Assembly (NCBI GenBank): GCA_964587885.1
Contig: CAZPME010000003.1
Span: 1 to 64,000 of the forward strand
Length of the DNA: 64,000 bases
Direction of reading: 5' to 3'
Origin: UBA60 sp964587885
GTDB taxonomy: Archaea > Thermoplasmatota > Poseidoniia > Poseidoniales > Poseidoniaceae
Below the pieces are notes generated by a model. That model had not been told where the DNA came from and made no database searches. It saw nothing but the letters and a program-made list of their open reading frames with translations. A program made the translations under genes and the position numbers. Every line of letters starts with the position of its first letter. Position 1 is the first letter of the stretch. Of this stretch, positions 36,233 through 44,970 are shown in pieces.

Positions 36233-37015
36233 TCAGGACCCCCAATGGGCTTTTGATTCACCGATTGAACCCCATTTGAGCATAGGCGTGAGCATCACGC
36301 CAAGCGGGGTTAATTCGAGAGCATATTTGGCGCGACTATGTCCGGTACCACGCATTTTTACAACTTGTAAAAACCTCAATAGATGCCCCATTCTTTCCGA
36401 GTCACCCATAACAATAATTCCATCGCAAATCGCTTCTTCAACACCAAAAGATGACCAGTGTGCATTTTGCGTAGCAGATGTAATTTCAGAAATTAATATT
36501 GTAGTGCAACCGAGAGTGGCTAACTTTTTCCCGAGTGTGAATAGGAAATCACGTATCAATTGTTCACTCTTGATTTTGTAACATAGCGTGGTAACAGAAT
36601 CGATAACTAATCGAGTTACTCCAATGGTGTTCACGATATCTGTAATGGCCTTGATTAAGGCGTGAACATCATCCAAATCAAAACTTGCTTTAGTCAATCC
36701 CAGCCATGAGTATAGTACATCCATATCGAAGACATTTATCAATCCCGAATCTACTAATTGCATATCAAAGAAAGGGAATTGACGTATGTTTTCAAGTAAC
36801 TTTACCGATGGTTCGGTCGCAGTGAAATGAGCACATGCTTCACCGACCATCGCTCCGCGCACCAAAAATTCCATCCCCAATGTGGTTTTTCCAGAACCAC
36901 AGGTTCCTGAAGCGAGTACAGTAGAGCCATAAGGGATGCCGCCACGTAGAATTTCATCTAATCCGTGAACACCGGTAACGCACCGGTCTCGGGTGTAGGA
37001 AGTGCTTGGCAACAT
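36233..37015 (-). CDS. KaiC-like ATPase with intact P-loop (first of trio)
   Basis: Single-domain RecA-superfamily ATPase of 260 residues. GVHGLDEILRGGIPYGSTVLASGTCGSGKTT carries an intact Walker A (G37-T45); the Walker B strand is VTRLVIDSVTTL, and a later TTILISE strand and C-terminal VVKMRGTGHSRAKYALEL match KaiC/GvpD/ArlH-like proteins. It has one KaiC domain, not the two of clock KaiC, and no kaiA/kaiB is near. Lead member of a three-gene set, so it probably forms a mixed complex with the two non-hydrolysing paralogues. Confidence 0.85.
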   Translation of the reverse strand: MLPSTSYTRDRCVTGVHGLDEILRGGIPYGSTVLASGTCGSGKTTLGMEFLVRGAMVGEACAHFTATEPSVKLLENIRQFPFFDMQLVDSGLINVFDMDVLYSWLGLTKASFDLDDVHALIKAITDIVNTIGVTRLVIDSVTTLCYKIKSEQLIRDFLFTLGKKLATLGCTTILISEITSATQNAHWSSFGVEEAICDGIIVMGDSERMGHLLRFLQVVKMRGTGHSRAKYALELTPLGVMLTPMLKWGSIGESKAHWGS

Positions 37016-37083
37016 GGAATACGACTTAGGGACAACGGCTTCGGTAAATGAAGGCTATGCAAACACACTCCGTAGAATGGCGA

Positions 37084-38193
37084 TTAGAAATCTCCCGGAG
37101 ATGGGCTAGAAACAACATTCCAATTACTCATATCGCCAGGAGTGCCACCAAGGAAAATAATTGAATCTCCAGAGCCAATCCTCCACGTTGGATCCCATTC
37201 AATAGTGTACACTTTAGTACCGGTTGATTGGATATCGGCATAGGTAAGGCTGAGACTACCGGCTGAATCCCCCAAACCATCTTGTTGACCAACTCCGAGC
37301 ACTCCCGATTCACTAATATCGGTTACAAATGTGGAATTACCTTCAGATTGTAATTCTGCCCAACCGGTGAAAATTCCTAACTTACCACCAGCCAACACTC
37401 CGCTTTCAAACAATACAGAGGCTGAGGAAGATCCGGTTGCTCGCGTCAATCCCCAGCCGGACAGATTTACTGCAAAGCCATTAGGATTGTGAATCTCTAT
37501 CCATTCCGGTTGGCCCATCATCGGCCGAGTGGTAAATTCAGAAATTCGGATGGACGGAAAATGTCTCGCTCCGTCATGCACTTCTAGAGTAATTCTAACC
37601 GTCTCATTCCCCAAGGTGAAAGAACGGCTAGATGTAGCGCTATCTTTGGCCGCAGTGCGCGGTGTGCCATCATCAAAAATTATAGTGTTAAGACGCGAGA
37701 CATTAGCACTATCAATTACGCTAATTGTTAGACGAAATTGGTAATCCGAACTTAAACCGATCCCCCGCCCTAGTTGTGCTTCAGTAATGTTTTGCAATGC
37801 GGAGATTTTTTCTGCACTAAGAACCCCATCAACTTCAACCAAGGCCGGAAGGACATCCCCTTCAATCAATTCACTGGCATTGTGAAGTTGCCAATCAACG
37901 GTTGCATTGGCGATATCTCTCACGCCATCTTTCCATGGAACAAATAAACCGCCATCGTCGGTCAATCGCTCTAATCCTTCTGCGGCCGAACGGTCTAAGC
38001 GATCAATACTCGGTTCATTTACACCCAAACTCATTTGGGCTAAAGATAGGTAAGCGGTAACAACCATCAAAAATAACACAAATGAGGAAAGAAATTCAAT
38101 GACCGCAGTCATTGCTCCATCATCCTCGGACAAACGCCGTCGGTTGAGAGTCGCCCTCGCTTCCACATAACGCTGACACCGCCGCCCCCCCAT
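37084..38193 (-). CDS. Pilin-like membrane-anchored protein with lamin-tail domain
   Basis: About 369 residues from ATG 38193 (an earlier ATG at 38271 is possible). A basic stretch followed by RRRLSEDDGAMTAVIEFLSSFVLFLMVVTAYL resembles archaeal type IV pilin N-termini, with a charged region and then a hydrophobic helix. The extracellular part ends in a lamin-tail domain (about residues 235-365): ISEFTTRPMMGQPEWIEIHNPNGFAVNLSGWGL is its hallmark, followed by the Gly-rich LAGGKLGIFTG strand. Probably a surface adhesin or assembly protein. Upstream of, and co-directional with, the KaiC-like trio (68 bp gap). Confidence 0.65.
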   Translation of the reverse strand: MGGRRCQRYVEARATLNRRRLSEDDGAMTAVIEFLSSFVLFLMVVTAYLSLAQMSLGVNEPSIDRLDRSAAEGLERLTDDGGLFVPWKDGVRDIANATVDWQLHNASELIEGDVLPALVEVDGVLSAEKISALQNITEAQLGRGIGLSSDYQFRLTISVIDSANVSRLNTIIFDDGTPRTAAKDSATSSRSFTLGNETVRITLEVHDGARHFPSIRISEFTTRPMMGQPEWIEIHNPNGFAVNLSGWGLTRATGSSSASVLFESGVLAGGKLGIFTGWAELQSEGNSTFVTDISESGVLGVGQQDGLGDSAGSLSLTYADIQSTGTKVYTIEWDPTWRIGSGDSIIFLGGTPGDMSNWNVVSSPSPGDF

Positions 38194-38314
38194 AAGTCTG
38201 CGGTAATGAAATACAACAATATGTAAATTGGATTGAACAAAATTACTCAAGATGTCCGAACTTTTGGCCATTCGAGCCGATTGCTATTTGAGGTACGGTT
38301 GTTACACATAGCCA

Positions 38315-41305
38315 ATGCAGTGCGGCCGCGCAGTAGAATTTCCCCTTCGTCAAGATTCACAAAAAAGGGCTTTCAACGCCCTAATAATGATCCTAACGAT
38401 GGTCTTTTCGAGTTTCATTGGCATCGTCAGCCTACCATCTACAAGTGCAAATGCTGATGGAGATGTGGCAATTATTTCAGGAGTAAATCCACTCCCCAAT
38501 GTAAATTATTCTCAATGGGATTCTTTTCAACCCTCAGTCATCATCCAAAATATCGGAGTCTTAACGACCTCTTCTAAAGCAATAAAATGGACCACTTGTT
38601 CCGGTGACCAAATTTCAACAGCATGTGGCAACGGAGGTTCTACTAAAGATGGGACGACATCAATTCCCGCTCTCTATTCAGGTGAAACTGCACAGATAAA
38701 TTTTACTTCTTCTTTTGAATATTATAACAAACCAGGAATTTATACCATTGTATTCCGATTCTTGGTAGAAGATGATGGTCCCAGTAACGATATCCTAGCT
38801 TACACATTCAATCTCGCTGAATATTTCATGGATTTGGATGTCGATGCCGATTGGGATGTCAGGCCTGGGCATCACAATTATGCCTCTGAAGATGGAGAAT
38901 GGTTATACAATACTGGCAAGGATTACCCTCTTTATTTCAAAGGAATAATCACCTCATGCACAACCAACTGTGATTTGCAATTTGAAGCAGGTTGGCGCTT
39001 GTTTGATGACGAGAATAATTTGGTGGCAAATGATAGCAAAATTATTAGCAATCCAGGAGGTGAATGGGGGGCGGAAAGTTTCAACTTGAGTTTGCCCGCA
39101 TTGAACTCCAGTCAAGAAGGTGATTTCACTTTAGAATATGGGGTATTGAATTCTTCTTCGGATATGAATGCACACAATAATCTCGCAAACACTACTGTTC
39201 GATTTAGCGATGATATTGACTTAATCGTCGATCAAATGTATCCAGCCTACAAACCGGATTCCCCCGACTATTTCTATGGCGAGGATTCGATAGAAGTGGC
39301 AATAAAGAATAACGGTCATACTTCAATAATTAATACCTCAATAACAATGGAATTATTTTCCATTAATTTGGAATTTGAGGCTGGTCCTTTCAATTGTGAA
39401 AATTTGACTATCCATCCAGGAGATAGTATATTATGCAATTTTGATTTGTTCGGACAGGGTTCCAAGGTAATCCGAATCACCATCCCCTCTACATTTACAG
39501 AAGGTGCCGATGACAAACCGTCAGATAATTCTCTCACTGAAACCGTTAATATCATATCTGGAGATATTTTTCCAACAGTTTCCCAAGATAATGAAATGCG
39601 GACCTATAACACAGGACAAAACATTACTTTGCGAGCACATGTATCTTCGACTGCGGCAAAACCTCTAAACTACTCTTGGTATTTGGCAGGAGTTATACCT
39701 TGGAGTTATGGCCAGACGGCTGTATTTAGTGCCGGAGATATTGGTATGGGCGAACATATGTTCATGCTCAAAGTTGAAGATGCACTAGGAAATTTAGAAT
39801 CCACCTATACTCACATGACCGTTTACAACCGCACTTTACTGAACCAAGACCCCTGGCTTGAAGGAGAAGCAGTGACTCTTACCCCTGCTAGAGTTGAAGC
39901 CATGCATGCGCTGCCCGAAATTGGCCTCAATTACAACCTCCAATCCGGTCTAGATGCCTTGATGGTAGTCGATATCAATGTTCTCAGTACCGACCCTACA
40001 AATAACGACACAGGAATGGAAGAGATGACTGTTGATTTGAATTTATCAGCACTGATTCCTGATTCAATAAATCGCAGTAGTTTAAATCTATATAATTTAG
40101 AGAATGCTACAAGTGCAAATTGGCAACAGTTAGATGAAAGTGATTCATTTACAATTGTTGATAATGAAACTGCCCGAGCTATTTTGTCTAAATCTGGTGC
40201 ATATTTGATTACTGGAGTCCTTCCGCAAATTGAAGTATTTCCCGGAGCAGTCGAAATTGAATTATTACCAGGAGGTTATCTCAATTTGAGTTGGCAGCCA
40301 TATGGAGATTTGGACAATATCTACTTCTCGGGTTGGAGAATTTATCGAAACACAATGCCTAAAGCGACTAACATCCCATTCCCAATGGTCGATACCGTTG
40401 ATTCGGCTTCTACTTGGGAATTGCTAGTAACCGGTGCTAGTATGATAGAATTGAATCCTTATGATTCTTATTGGGTCGACCCGAAACCACTACCTTCAGG
40501 AATTTGCGCCACATATCTAATCGCCCCAGTTGACCGACAATCGATTCCCGATTTTTTCCATGGCAACGTCTCAAATGTTCAAAATAACTCGGGTATTTTG
40601 TCACCAGCATTAGCATGTGGCGATTCCGAACCACCGATGACTGAAGTGGTAAATTTGCAGCACACGGTGACTTTCACTAATGACTCGGAATGTTGGAGTT
40701 GGTTTTTCGATTGGTCTCGATGCTATGTAGTCAACTTAACTTGGACTTGGCCTCAATCAGGACCAAATGACGCCAAATCATACAATCTCTATCGCCTAGA
40801 ATCTCGACCTGAAAATACCGACTTGAGGCTGACACAACCGCTGTATTCTAACCTAACTTTTGGCGATGGAGAAAACGGCTACTACGAGCAATTCGGTTGG
40901 CTACCAGAAGGACCACAGCCGTATCTAACCTACTACTACATCCTCGCTCCTGTCGATGAAGTAGGCAATGTCATGTATCTACAAACATATGGCCAAACAG
41001 AAAATATTGAGCGAGTTCACGTGGATGACCAATATTGGAAATATAGAGAATACTTGGTACCAGAACCGCCACCACCTCCAGAACCACCCTATGGGGTTGA
41101 ATATCTTGGAACGGTAGAGGATTTCCTCCAAGATGAATCATTCCAAATTGCTGGAATGACCTTCCTCGTATTACTATGTTTAAATTTGATCGGACTCCCC
41201 TTACTTCGTCGCAGAGTTAAGAGTTTCAAACGCAAAATGGGTGTCTATTCTGACGATGATGCTGATGACGAATTCGCTGATGACTTTGCAGAATTCTTCA
41301 GTTGA
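38315..41305 (+). CDS. Large secreted, C-terminally anchored surface protein
   Basis: Protein of 996 residues. N-terminal signal peptide (hydrophobic ALIMILTMVFSSFIGIVSL, likely cut after SANA). The body is rich in Asn, Asp, Ser and Thr with many NxS/T sequons and beta-rich domains: CARDB-like at the start, a PKD-like unit (ITLRAHVSSTAAKPLNYSWY) near 440, and two fibronectin-III-like units (LNLSWQPYGDLDNIYFSGW near 660; VNLTWTWPQSGPNDAKSYNL near 810). A Pro-rich linker (PEPPPPPEPP) precedes a C-terminal helix (MTFLVLLCLNLIGLPLL), a basic stop-transfer and an acidic cytoplasmic tail. Ligand unknown. Divergent from the lamin-tail gene. Confidence 0.7.
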   Translation: MQCGRAVEFPLRQDSQKRAFNALIMILTMVFSSFIGIVSLPSTSANADGDVAIISGVNPLPNVNYSQWDSFQPSVIIQNIGVLTTSSKAIKWTTCSGDQISTACGNGGSTKDGTTSIPALYSGETAQINFTSSFEYYNKPGIYTIVFRFLVEDDGPSNDILAYTFNLAEYFMDLDVDADWDVRPGHHNYASEDGEWLYNTGKDYPLYFKGIITSCTTNCDLQFEAGWRLFDDENNLVANDSKIISNPGGEWGAESFNLSLPALNSSQEGDFTLEYGVLNSSSDMNAHNNLANTTVRFSDDIDLIVDQMYPAYKPDSPDYFYGEDSIEVAIKNNGHTSIINTSITMELFSINLEFEAGPFNCENLTIHPGDSILCNFDLFGQGSKVIRITIPSTFTEGADDKPSDNSLTETVNIISGDIFPTVSQDNEMRTYNTGQNITLRAHVSSTAAKPLNYSWYLAGVIPWSYGQTAVFSAGDIGMGEHMFMLKVEDALGNLESTYTHMTVYNRTLLNQDPWLEGEAVTLTPARVEAMHALPEIGLNYNLQSGLDALMVVDINVLSTDPTNNDTGMEEMTVDLNLSALIPDSINRSSLNLYNLENATSANWQQLDESDSFTIVDNETARAILSKSGAYLITGVLPQIEVFPGAVEIELLPGGYLNLSWQPYGDLDNIYFSGWRIYRNTMPKATNIPFPMVDTVDSASTWELLVTGASMIELNPYDSYWVDPKPLPSGICATYLIAPVDRQSIPDFFHGNVSNVQNNSGILSPALACGDSEPPMTEVVNLQHTVTFTNDSECWSWFFDWSRCYVVNLTWTWPQSGPNDAKSYNLYRLESRPENTDLRLTQPLYSNLTFGDGENGYYEQFGWLPEGPQPYLTYYYILAPVDEVGNVMYLQTYGQTENIERVHVDDQYWKYREYLVPEPPPPPEPPYGVEYLGTVEDFLQDESFQIAGMTFLVLLCLNLIGLPLLRRRVKSFKRKMGVYSDDDADDEFADDFAEFFS

Positions 41306-41310
41306 TTAAG

Positions 41311-41393
41311 CGCGGTCAGAGGGATTCGAACCCTCGTGGGTAGACCCACCGGATTAGCAATCCGGCGCAATGGCCAGGCTATGCGATGACCGC
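41311..41393 (-). tRNA. trnS: tRNA-Ser (anticodon GCU)
   Basis: On the minus strand a cloverleaf is visible: acceptor GCGGTCA/TGACCGC, the anticodon stem-loop CGGATTGCTAATCCG with anticodon GCT (Ser, AGY codons), a long class II variable arm GTGGGTCTACCCAC, and T-loop GGTTCGAATCC. No intron is apparent. The discriminator is G and CCA is not encoded. It begins 5 bp after the stop of the large surface protein on the other strand. Confidence 0.93.
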
Positions 41394-41446
41394 AGTAACT
41401 CGCCGAATCGTGATTCCATCATAAAGCGAGCGGTATTACATAGAGG

Positions 41447-42427
41447 CTAGAATGGAAGAAGCGTTACACCAACAAGGCCGAAGAACATCAATGCGAGATA
41501 TTTCAAGGATGCCATAAATGAAGAAAATGCTGTGGGTAATCTGTCATTTTCATCCAAGCCCTCTTCAGGGTTTATTCGCCACACTGTGAGTGAATACCAG
41601 ACTCCCAAACCAATTGTTACAACTGATGCTGATAGGCCTAGACCGTAATTCGACCAGATAATTGGAATCGCTCCAAGGGAAATTAGTAAAACACAATAAA
41701 TTTTTGCTTCAATCAAGGTTCTTTTCGCTCCCTTAGCATCAGGCATCATCGGTACCCCGACTTTGCCATATTCTCCGCCGCGATATAGAGCCAAGGCCCA
41801 AAAATGTGGAGGAGTCCATAAGAAAATTAGCAGAAATAACATCCATGGAATGGGAGAGGCAAGGTCGAAGATATTGCCTTGGGACAATGTCTCGCTGGCC
41901 GCAGCAGCCCAACCGATGAGAGGAGGTGTCGCACCTGCTATACCACCAATGACTATGTTTTGAGGAGTTCTTCGCTTCAGCCAAATAGTGTATATGACTA
42001 CATAGAATGCAACTGAAAAAGCACTCCAAAATCCTGCCTTCCAGTGTATTTGCCAAAGTACACCAATGCCAAGAACTGCAATCACGATTCCGAAAATCAA
42101 TGCATGTATCGGTGAGACTTCCCCCATTGGTATGGGGCGCTTTGAGGTGCGATTCATATGAGCATCAATATCACGGTCATACCACATATTGATGGCATTG
42201 GCTCCACCTGCAGAAAGCGTCCCACCGATTATTACCATGACAGAAGTATATGCGGTATCAAGCCATGACCGTTGAACGCTTTCAATCGCCCCTTTTCGAG
42301 CGAGAATATCATGCATCAATATGGCACATATTGCGGTTACTTGCAACAATATAATTACACGTAATTTCATCAATCGCATCCATATATTTAGCAAATTTGC
42401 TGACGTATTACTGGATTCAGTCATCAT
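41447..42427 (-). CDS. ctaB: Protoheme IX farnesyltransferase (heme O synthase)
   Basis: Membrane prenyltransferase of 326 residues that adds a farnesyl group to heme B, giving heme O. The UbiA-type motif is present: NAINMWYDRDID followed by HMNRTSKRPIP near residue 85, with a second polar loop near YRGGEYGKVGVPMMPDAKG; eight or nine hydrophobic helices are visible. The start overlaps the ctaA stop (ATGA). Serves heme-copper oxidase assembly; the oxidase subunits are not in the window. Confidence 0.94.
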   Translation of the reverse strand: MMTESSNTSANLLNIWMRLMKLRVIILLQVTAICAILMHDILARKGAIESVQRSWLDTAYTSVMVIIGGTLSAGGANAINMWYDRDIDAHMNRTSKRPIPMGEVSPIHALIFGIVIAVLGIGVLWQIHWKAGFWSAFSVAFYVVIYTIWLKRRTPQNIVIGGIAGATPPLIGWAAAASETLSQGNIFDLASPIPWMLFLLIFLWTPPHFWALALYRGGEYGKVGVPMMPDAKGAKRTLIEAKIYCVLLISLGAIPIIWSNYGLGLSASVVTIGLGVWYSLTVWRINPEEGLDENDRLPTAFSSFMASLKYLALMFFGLVGVTLLPF

Positions 42428-43473
42428 TCATCCTCCAAAGGTTCTGGATTCATAGCCAAATCAATCTGCATTGCAGCAAATGCGAGAGCTAAGAAAGAAG
42501 AGATTCCGACAATGAGATGGAGTAATGAGAGCCATTCGATAAAACCGTCACTAGCGGTAAAAAGGTATAGTCCACCCACCACTACATTCATGGCCCATAG
42601 ATGAAATGATGATGAAATGGATTTGCTTAGTACCCTTCCAGATTCCGATATGTTTGCACGGGCATTTCGATATCCTAAAAATAATATCACTCCGACTATT
42701 ATTACTGCTATTCTGTGAGCCATTTGTACAAGGATTGGAATTTCTCCAGTATCGGGAATAATCTCACCTTGACATAAGGGCCATGCTTCTGTTCCCACTC
42801 CACATGCCTGATTGTAATTACCACCCGCAGTTGATGAAACCCAAGCCCCCAATATCAACAGAAGCAATGACCCCAGTAACATCGTCAGCACCGGCTTTCG
42901 CATAACCTCAGCCTGCGCCGGAGACAAAGAGTGGAAAATAGAATTTGGATTTAGACGGCGATGCCAACAAAGCCACTGCCACATCACAACCGCGATAAAT
43001 GATGATGCCAAGACCAAGTGTAAGGCTACAGTCCAATCTGCATTGTCAAAACGAACGGTAACATAGCCGGCGACGGCTTGAATAAGAAGTAATATTGCTG
43101 CAGAGATAGCGAGTGTGCGGTTTTTTTCGCCCAATTTTGAACGGTTTTTATTGGCCACAATTAGGTTAACAACTATTGGTATTGCAATTATTCCGACCAA
43201 AAATCGATGCAACCATTCGGTGAATATCTCAAAGGTTGTATAACGATGGTTAGCGCCGCGAGAATCAATCTCTTCAGGGTTTTCATTCCACCATAATTCC
43301 TGCTGATCGGGTGATACATCAAATCCCCATGTACCGAAACAAGTGGGCCAATCAGGGCACGACTCCCCTGCATCATGGATACGAATCGTCCCCCCTACAA
43401 TGGTAATGGCAACGGCCATTATTGCAATAATCAGCGGAAGACGGGTTGTGCTAGCCATCCCCTTCTCGTCCAT
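42424..43473 (-). CDS. ctaA: Heme A synthase (CtaA/COX15)
   Basis: Membrane monooxygenase of 349 residues that oxidises the heme O methyl group to make heme A. Seven to eight helices in two similar halves: the first half has GGTIRIHDAGESCPDWPTC, the EWLHRFL His-containing helix and ALHLVLASS; the second has GAWVSSTAGG..ACGVGTEAWPLCQG, MAHRIAVI and LLHLIVGI. These carry the heme-ligand His and paired Cys of the family. ATG 43458 is an alternative start. Cotranscribed with ctaB through a 4 bp overlap. Confidence 0.92.
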   Translation of the reverse strand: MDEKGMASTTRLPLIIAIMAVAITIVGGTIRIHDAGESCPDWPTCFGTWGFDVSPDQQELWWNENPEEIDSRGANHRYTTFEIFTEWLHRFLVGIIAIPIVVNLIVANKNRSKLGEKNRTLAISAAILLLIQAVAGYVTVRFDNADWTVALHLVLASSFIAVVMWQWLCWHRRLNPNSIFHSLSPAQAEVMRKPVLTMLLGSLLLLILGAWVSSTAGGNYNQACGVGTEAWPLCQGEIIPDTGEIPILVQMAHRIAVIIVGVILFLGYRNARANISESGRVLSKSISSSFHLWAMNVVVGGLYLFTASDGFIEWLSLLHLIVGISSFLALAFAAMQIDLAMNPEPLEDE

Positions 43474-43593
43474 GACTGCTCGTTACTCAACTAACGTTTG
43501 AGGGTTACTTTGGACGACAAAGCATGGATACCATTGTTGACGGAGGGTTCAATAACGAACCACAAGTCGCCGAGTTCACCGAAGGTGACCAAA

Positions 43594-43842
43594 ATGGCAA
43601 ATGAATCCCACACCCGCTTTGAAAGAGCTCGTATTATTGGGGCTCGCGCCCTACAGATTGGAATGGGTGCTCCACTCAATGCTTCAGAAGAAGAATTACG
43701 CTCGGAATTTAAGGCCGAATTAATTTCATTATTCGGGGTAGAGGAAGCAAATATCCGCTTCGTTTTAGACCCATTGAAGATTGCTCTATACGAGTATGAA
43801 CACAACATGATTCCTATTGATACTGATCCACATTTGGATTGA
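43594..43842 (+). CDS. rpoK: DNA-directed RNA polymerase subunit K (Rpo6)
   Basis: Small (82 residues) RNA polymerase assembly subunit, homologous to eukaryotic Rpb6 and bacterial omega. TRFERARIIGARALQIGMGAP is the family signature and the C-terminal PLKIALYEYEHNMIPI ends as usual. The start ATG 43594 has GAAGGTGA upstream; an ATG at 43498 in the same frame would add 32 residues with no family match. Faces the tryptophan dioxygenase gene, stops 3 bp apart. Confidence 0.93.
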   Translation: MANESHTRFERARIIGARALQIGMGAPLNASEEELRSEFKAELISLFGVEEANIRFVLDPLKIALYEYEHNMIPIDTDPHLD

Positions 43843-43845
43843 AAA

Positions 43846-44967
43846 TCATCGCTTGAAGCCATAGGTTTCTGGTTGTGAAACCGGAGCAATATCACTCCGT
43901 TTGAGCAGAATTGTTCTTACCGCCCACAAATCTGTAAATACTCTCATCTTGGTAGTCATATCAAGGTAGTCGACACCTGATGAGCCACCAGTTCCCACTC
44001 TACGGCCAATCATTCTCTCGACCATTCGGGCATGGTGGGTGCGGAATAATATTATTGATTCCTCTAATTCTACTGTGCTGTCGATTAAAGCGCGTGGCCA
44101 TGATAACAAAGGCAATTCTCGATATGATTCAATGAATAATAATCCTGCACGAGAACGCTCAATTTCCCCTTCGGGTAACAGATATTCTCTCGCCCCTTCA
44201 AGGGATGCGGCAAATCTCGACTTTACCGCAGCCAAATCCTGTTGCCCGATTTCCTCAAAATGTGCTAATGCGGTTTCGTGTGTTCGTGCCATTGTAGCCA
44301 AATGTTGCTCGACAAATTCACGCACCACCACTCCATCTCCAGCATCATCGGGCGATGAACCATGAATTGGGGTTCTTCCTAACCAAGTGTGGAGGGCCTG
44401 CTTCAACGATACTTCTTCAGATGCCGCTAATAGTCGCTCATACGATGACTTCGCTGAATCACTCTCATGAGCGAGACGAGAAAAATGCTCAATCGGATTC
44501 ATAGCATTTGGACGGTCTGAATACTCAATTCCAAGTAATATCTCTAATTCCCGCATCTGGAATGATTCAAATCCTGAAGCAGTGCCTAATTCATCACGAA
44601 AATCAAGAAAGCCCTGTGGAGTAAGTGTCTCCATTACTTTCCACTGTGATTGAAAGAGGCGGAAAATCTCAGTAATCCTCTCTAGTCCAGCGACAATTTT
44701 AGGAATTTCATTTTCGGGTACTTCAGGTTTGTTCAATTTATTTCGGATGTCCCGCATCTCATTGATGATTCGACAAAACCACAATTCAAATGCTTGGTGA
44801 ACGACAATGAAATGGTGCTCATCACAACTTATTTCGCGCTCACAATGGCCATCTTGTAACTCAATTAATTGGTGAACATGCAAATAATCGGCATATGTTA
44901 CTCGGCGCTGAGTTGTCCCCATACCCAGAGCAGTGCTGGCTTGCTTTACCAACTTCACCCCGAACAT
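43846..44967 (-). CDS. kynA: Tryptophan 2,3-dioxygenase
   Basis: Heme enzyme that oxidises L-tryptophan to N-formylkynurenine. The conserved segment CDEHHFIVVHQAFELWF near residue 50 is diagnostic; further segments are GFLDFRDELGTASGFESFQMRELE, the heme-region MVERMIGRRVGTGGSSGVDYL and a C-terminal LWAVRTILL. Residue count 373 is somewhat above the bacterial norm. ATG 44922 (MGTTQRRVTYADYL) could be the true start. It follows purP by 3 bp, so the two are likely one operon. Rare in archaea, suggesting acquisition from bacteria. Confidence 0.93.
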   Translation of the reverse strand: MFGVKLVKQASTALGMGTTQRRVTYADYLHVHQLIELQDGHCEREISCDEHHFIVVHQAFELWFCRIINEMRDIRNKLNKPEVPENEIPKIVAGLERITEIFRLFQSQWKVMETLTPQGFLDFRDELGTASGFESFQMRELEILLGIEYSDRPNAMNPIEHFSRLAHESDSAKSSYERLLAASEEVSLKQALHTWLGRTPIHGSSPDDAGDGVVVREFVEQHLATMARTHETALAHFEEIGQQDLAAVKSRFAASLEGAREYLLPEGEIERSRAGLLFIESYRELPLLSWPRALIDSTVELEESIILFRTHHARMVERMIGRRVGTGGSSGVDYLDMTTKMRVFTDLWAVRTILLKRSDIAPVSQPETYGFKR

Positions 44968-44970
44968 GGT

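Noticed and set aside
34833..37015. Circadian clock (kaiABC) system
   Set aside because: The KaiC-like proteins have a single domain, two lack P-loops, and no kaiA or kaiB is present.
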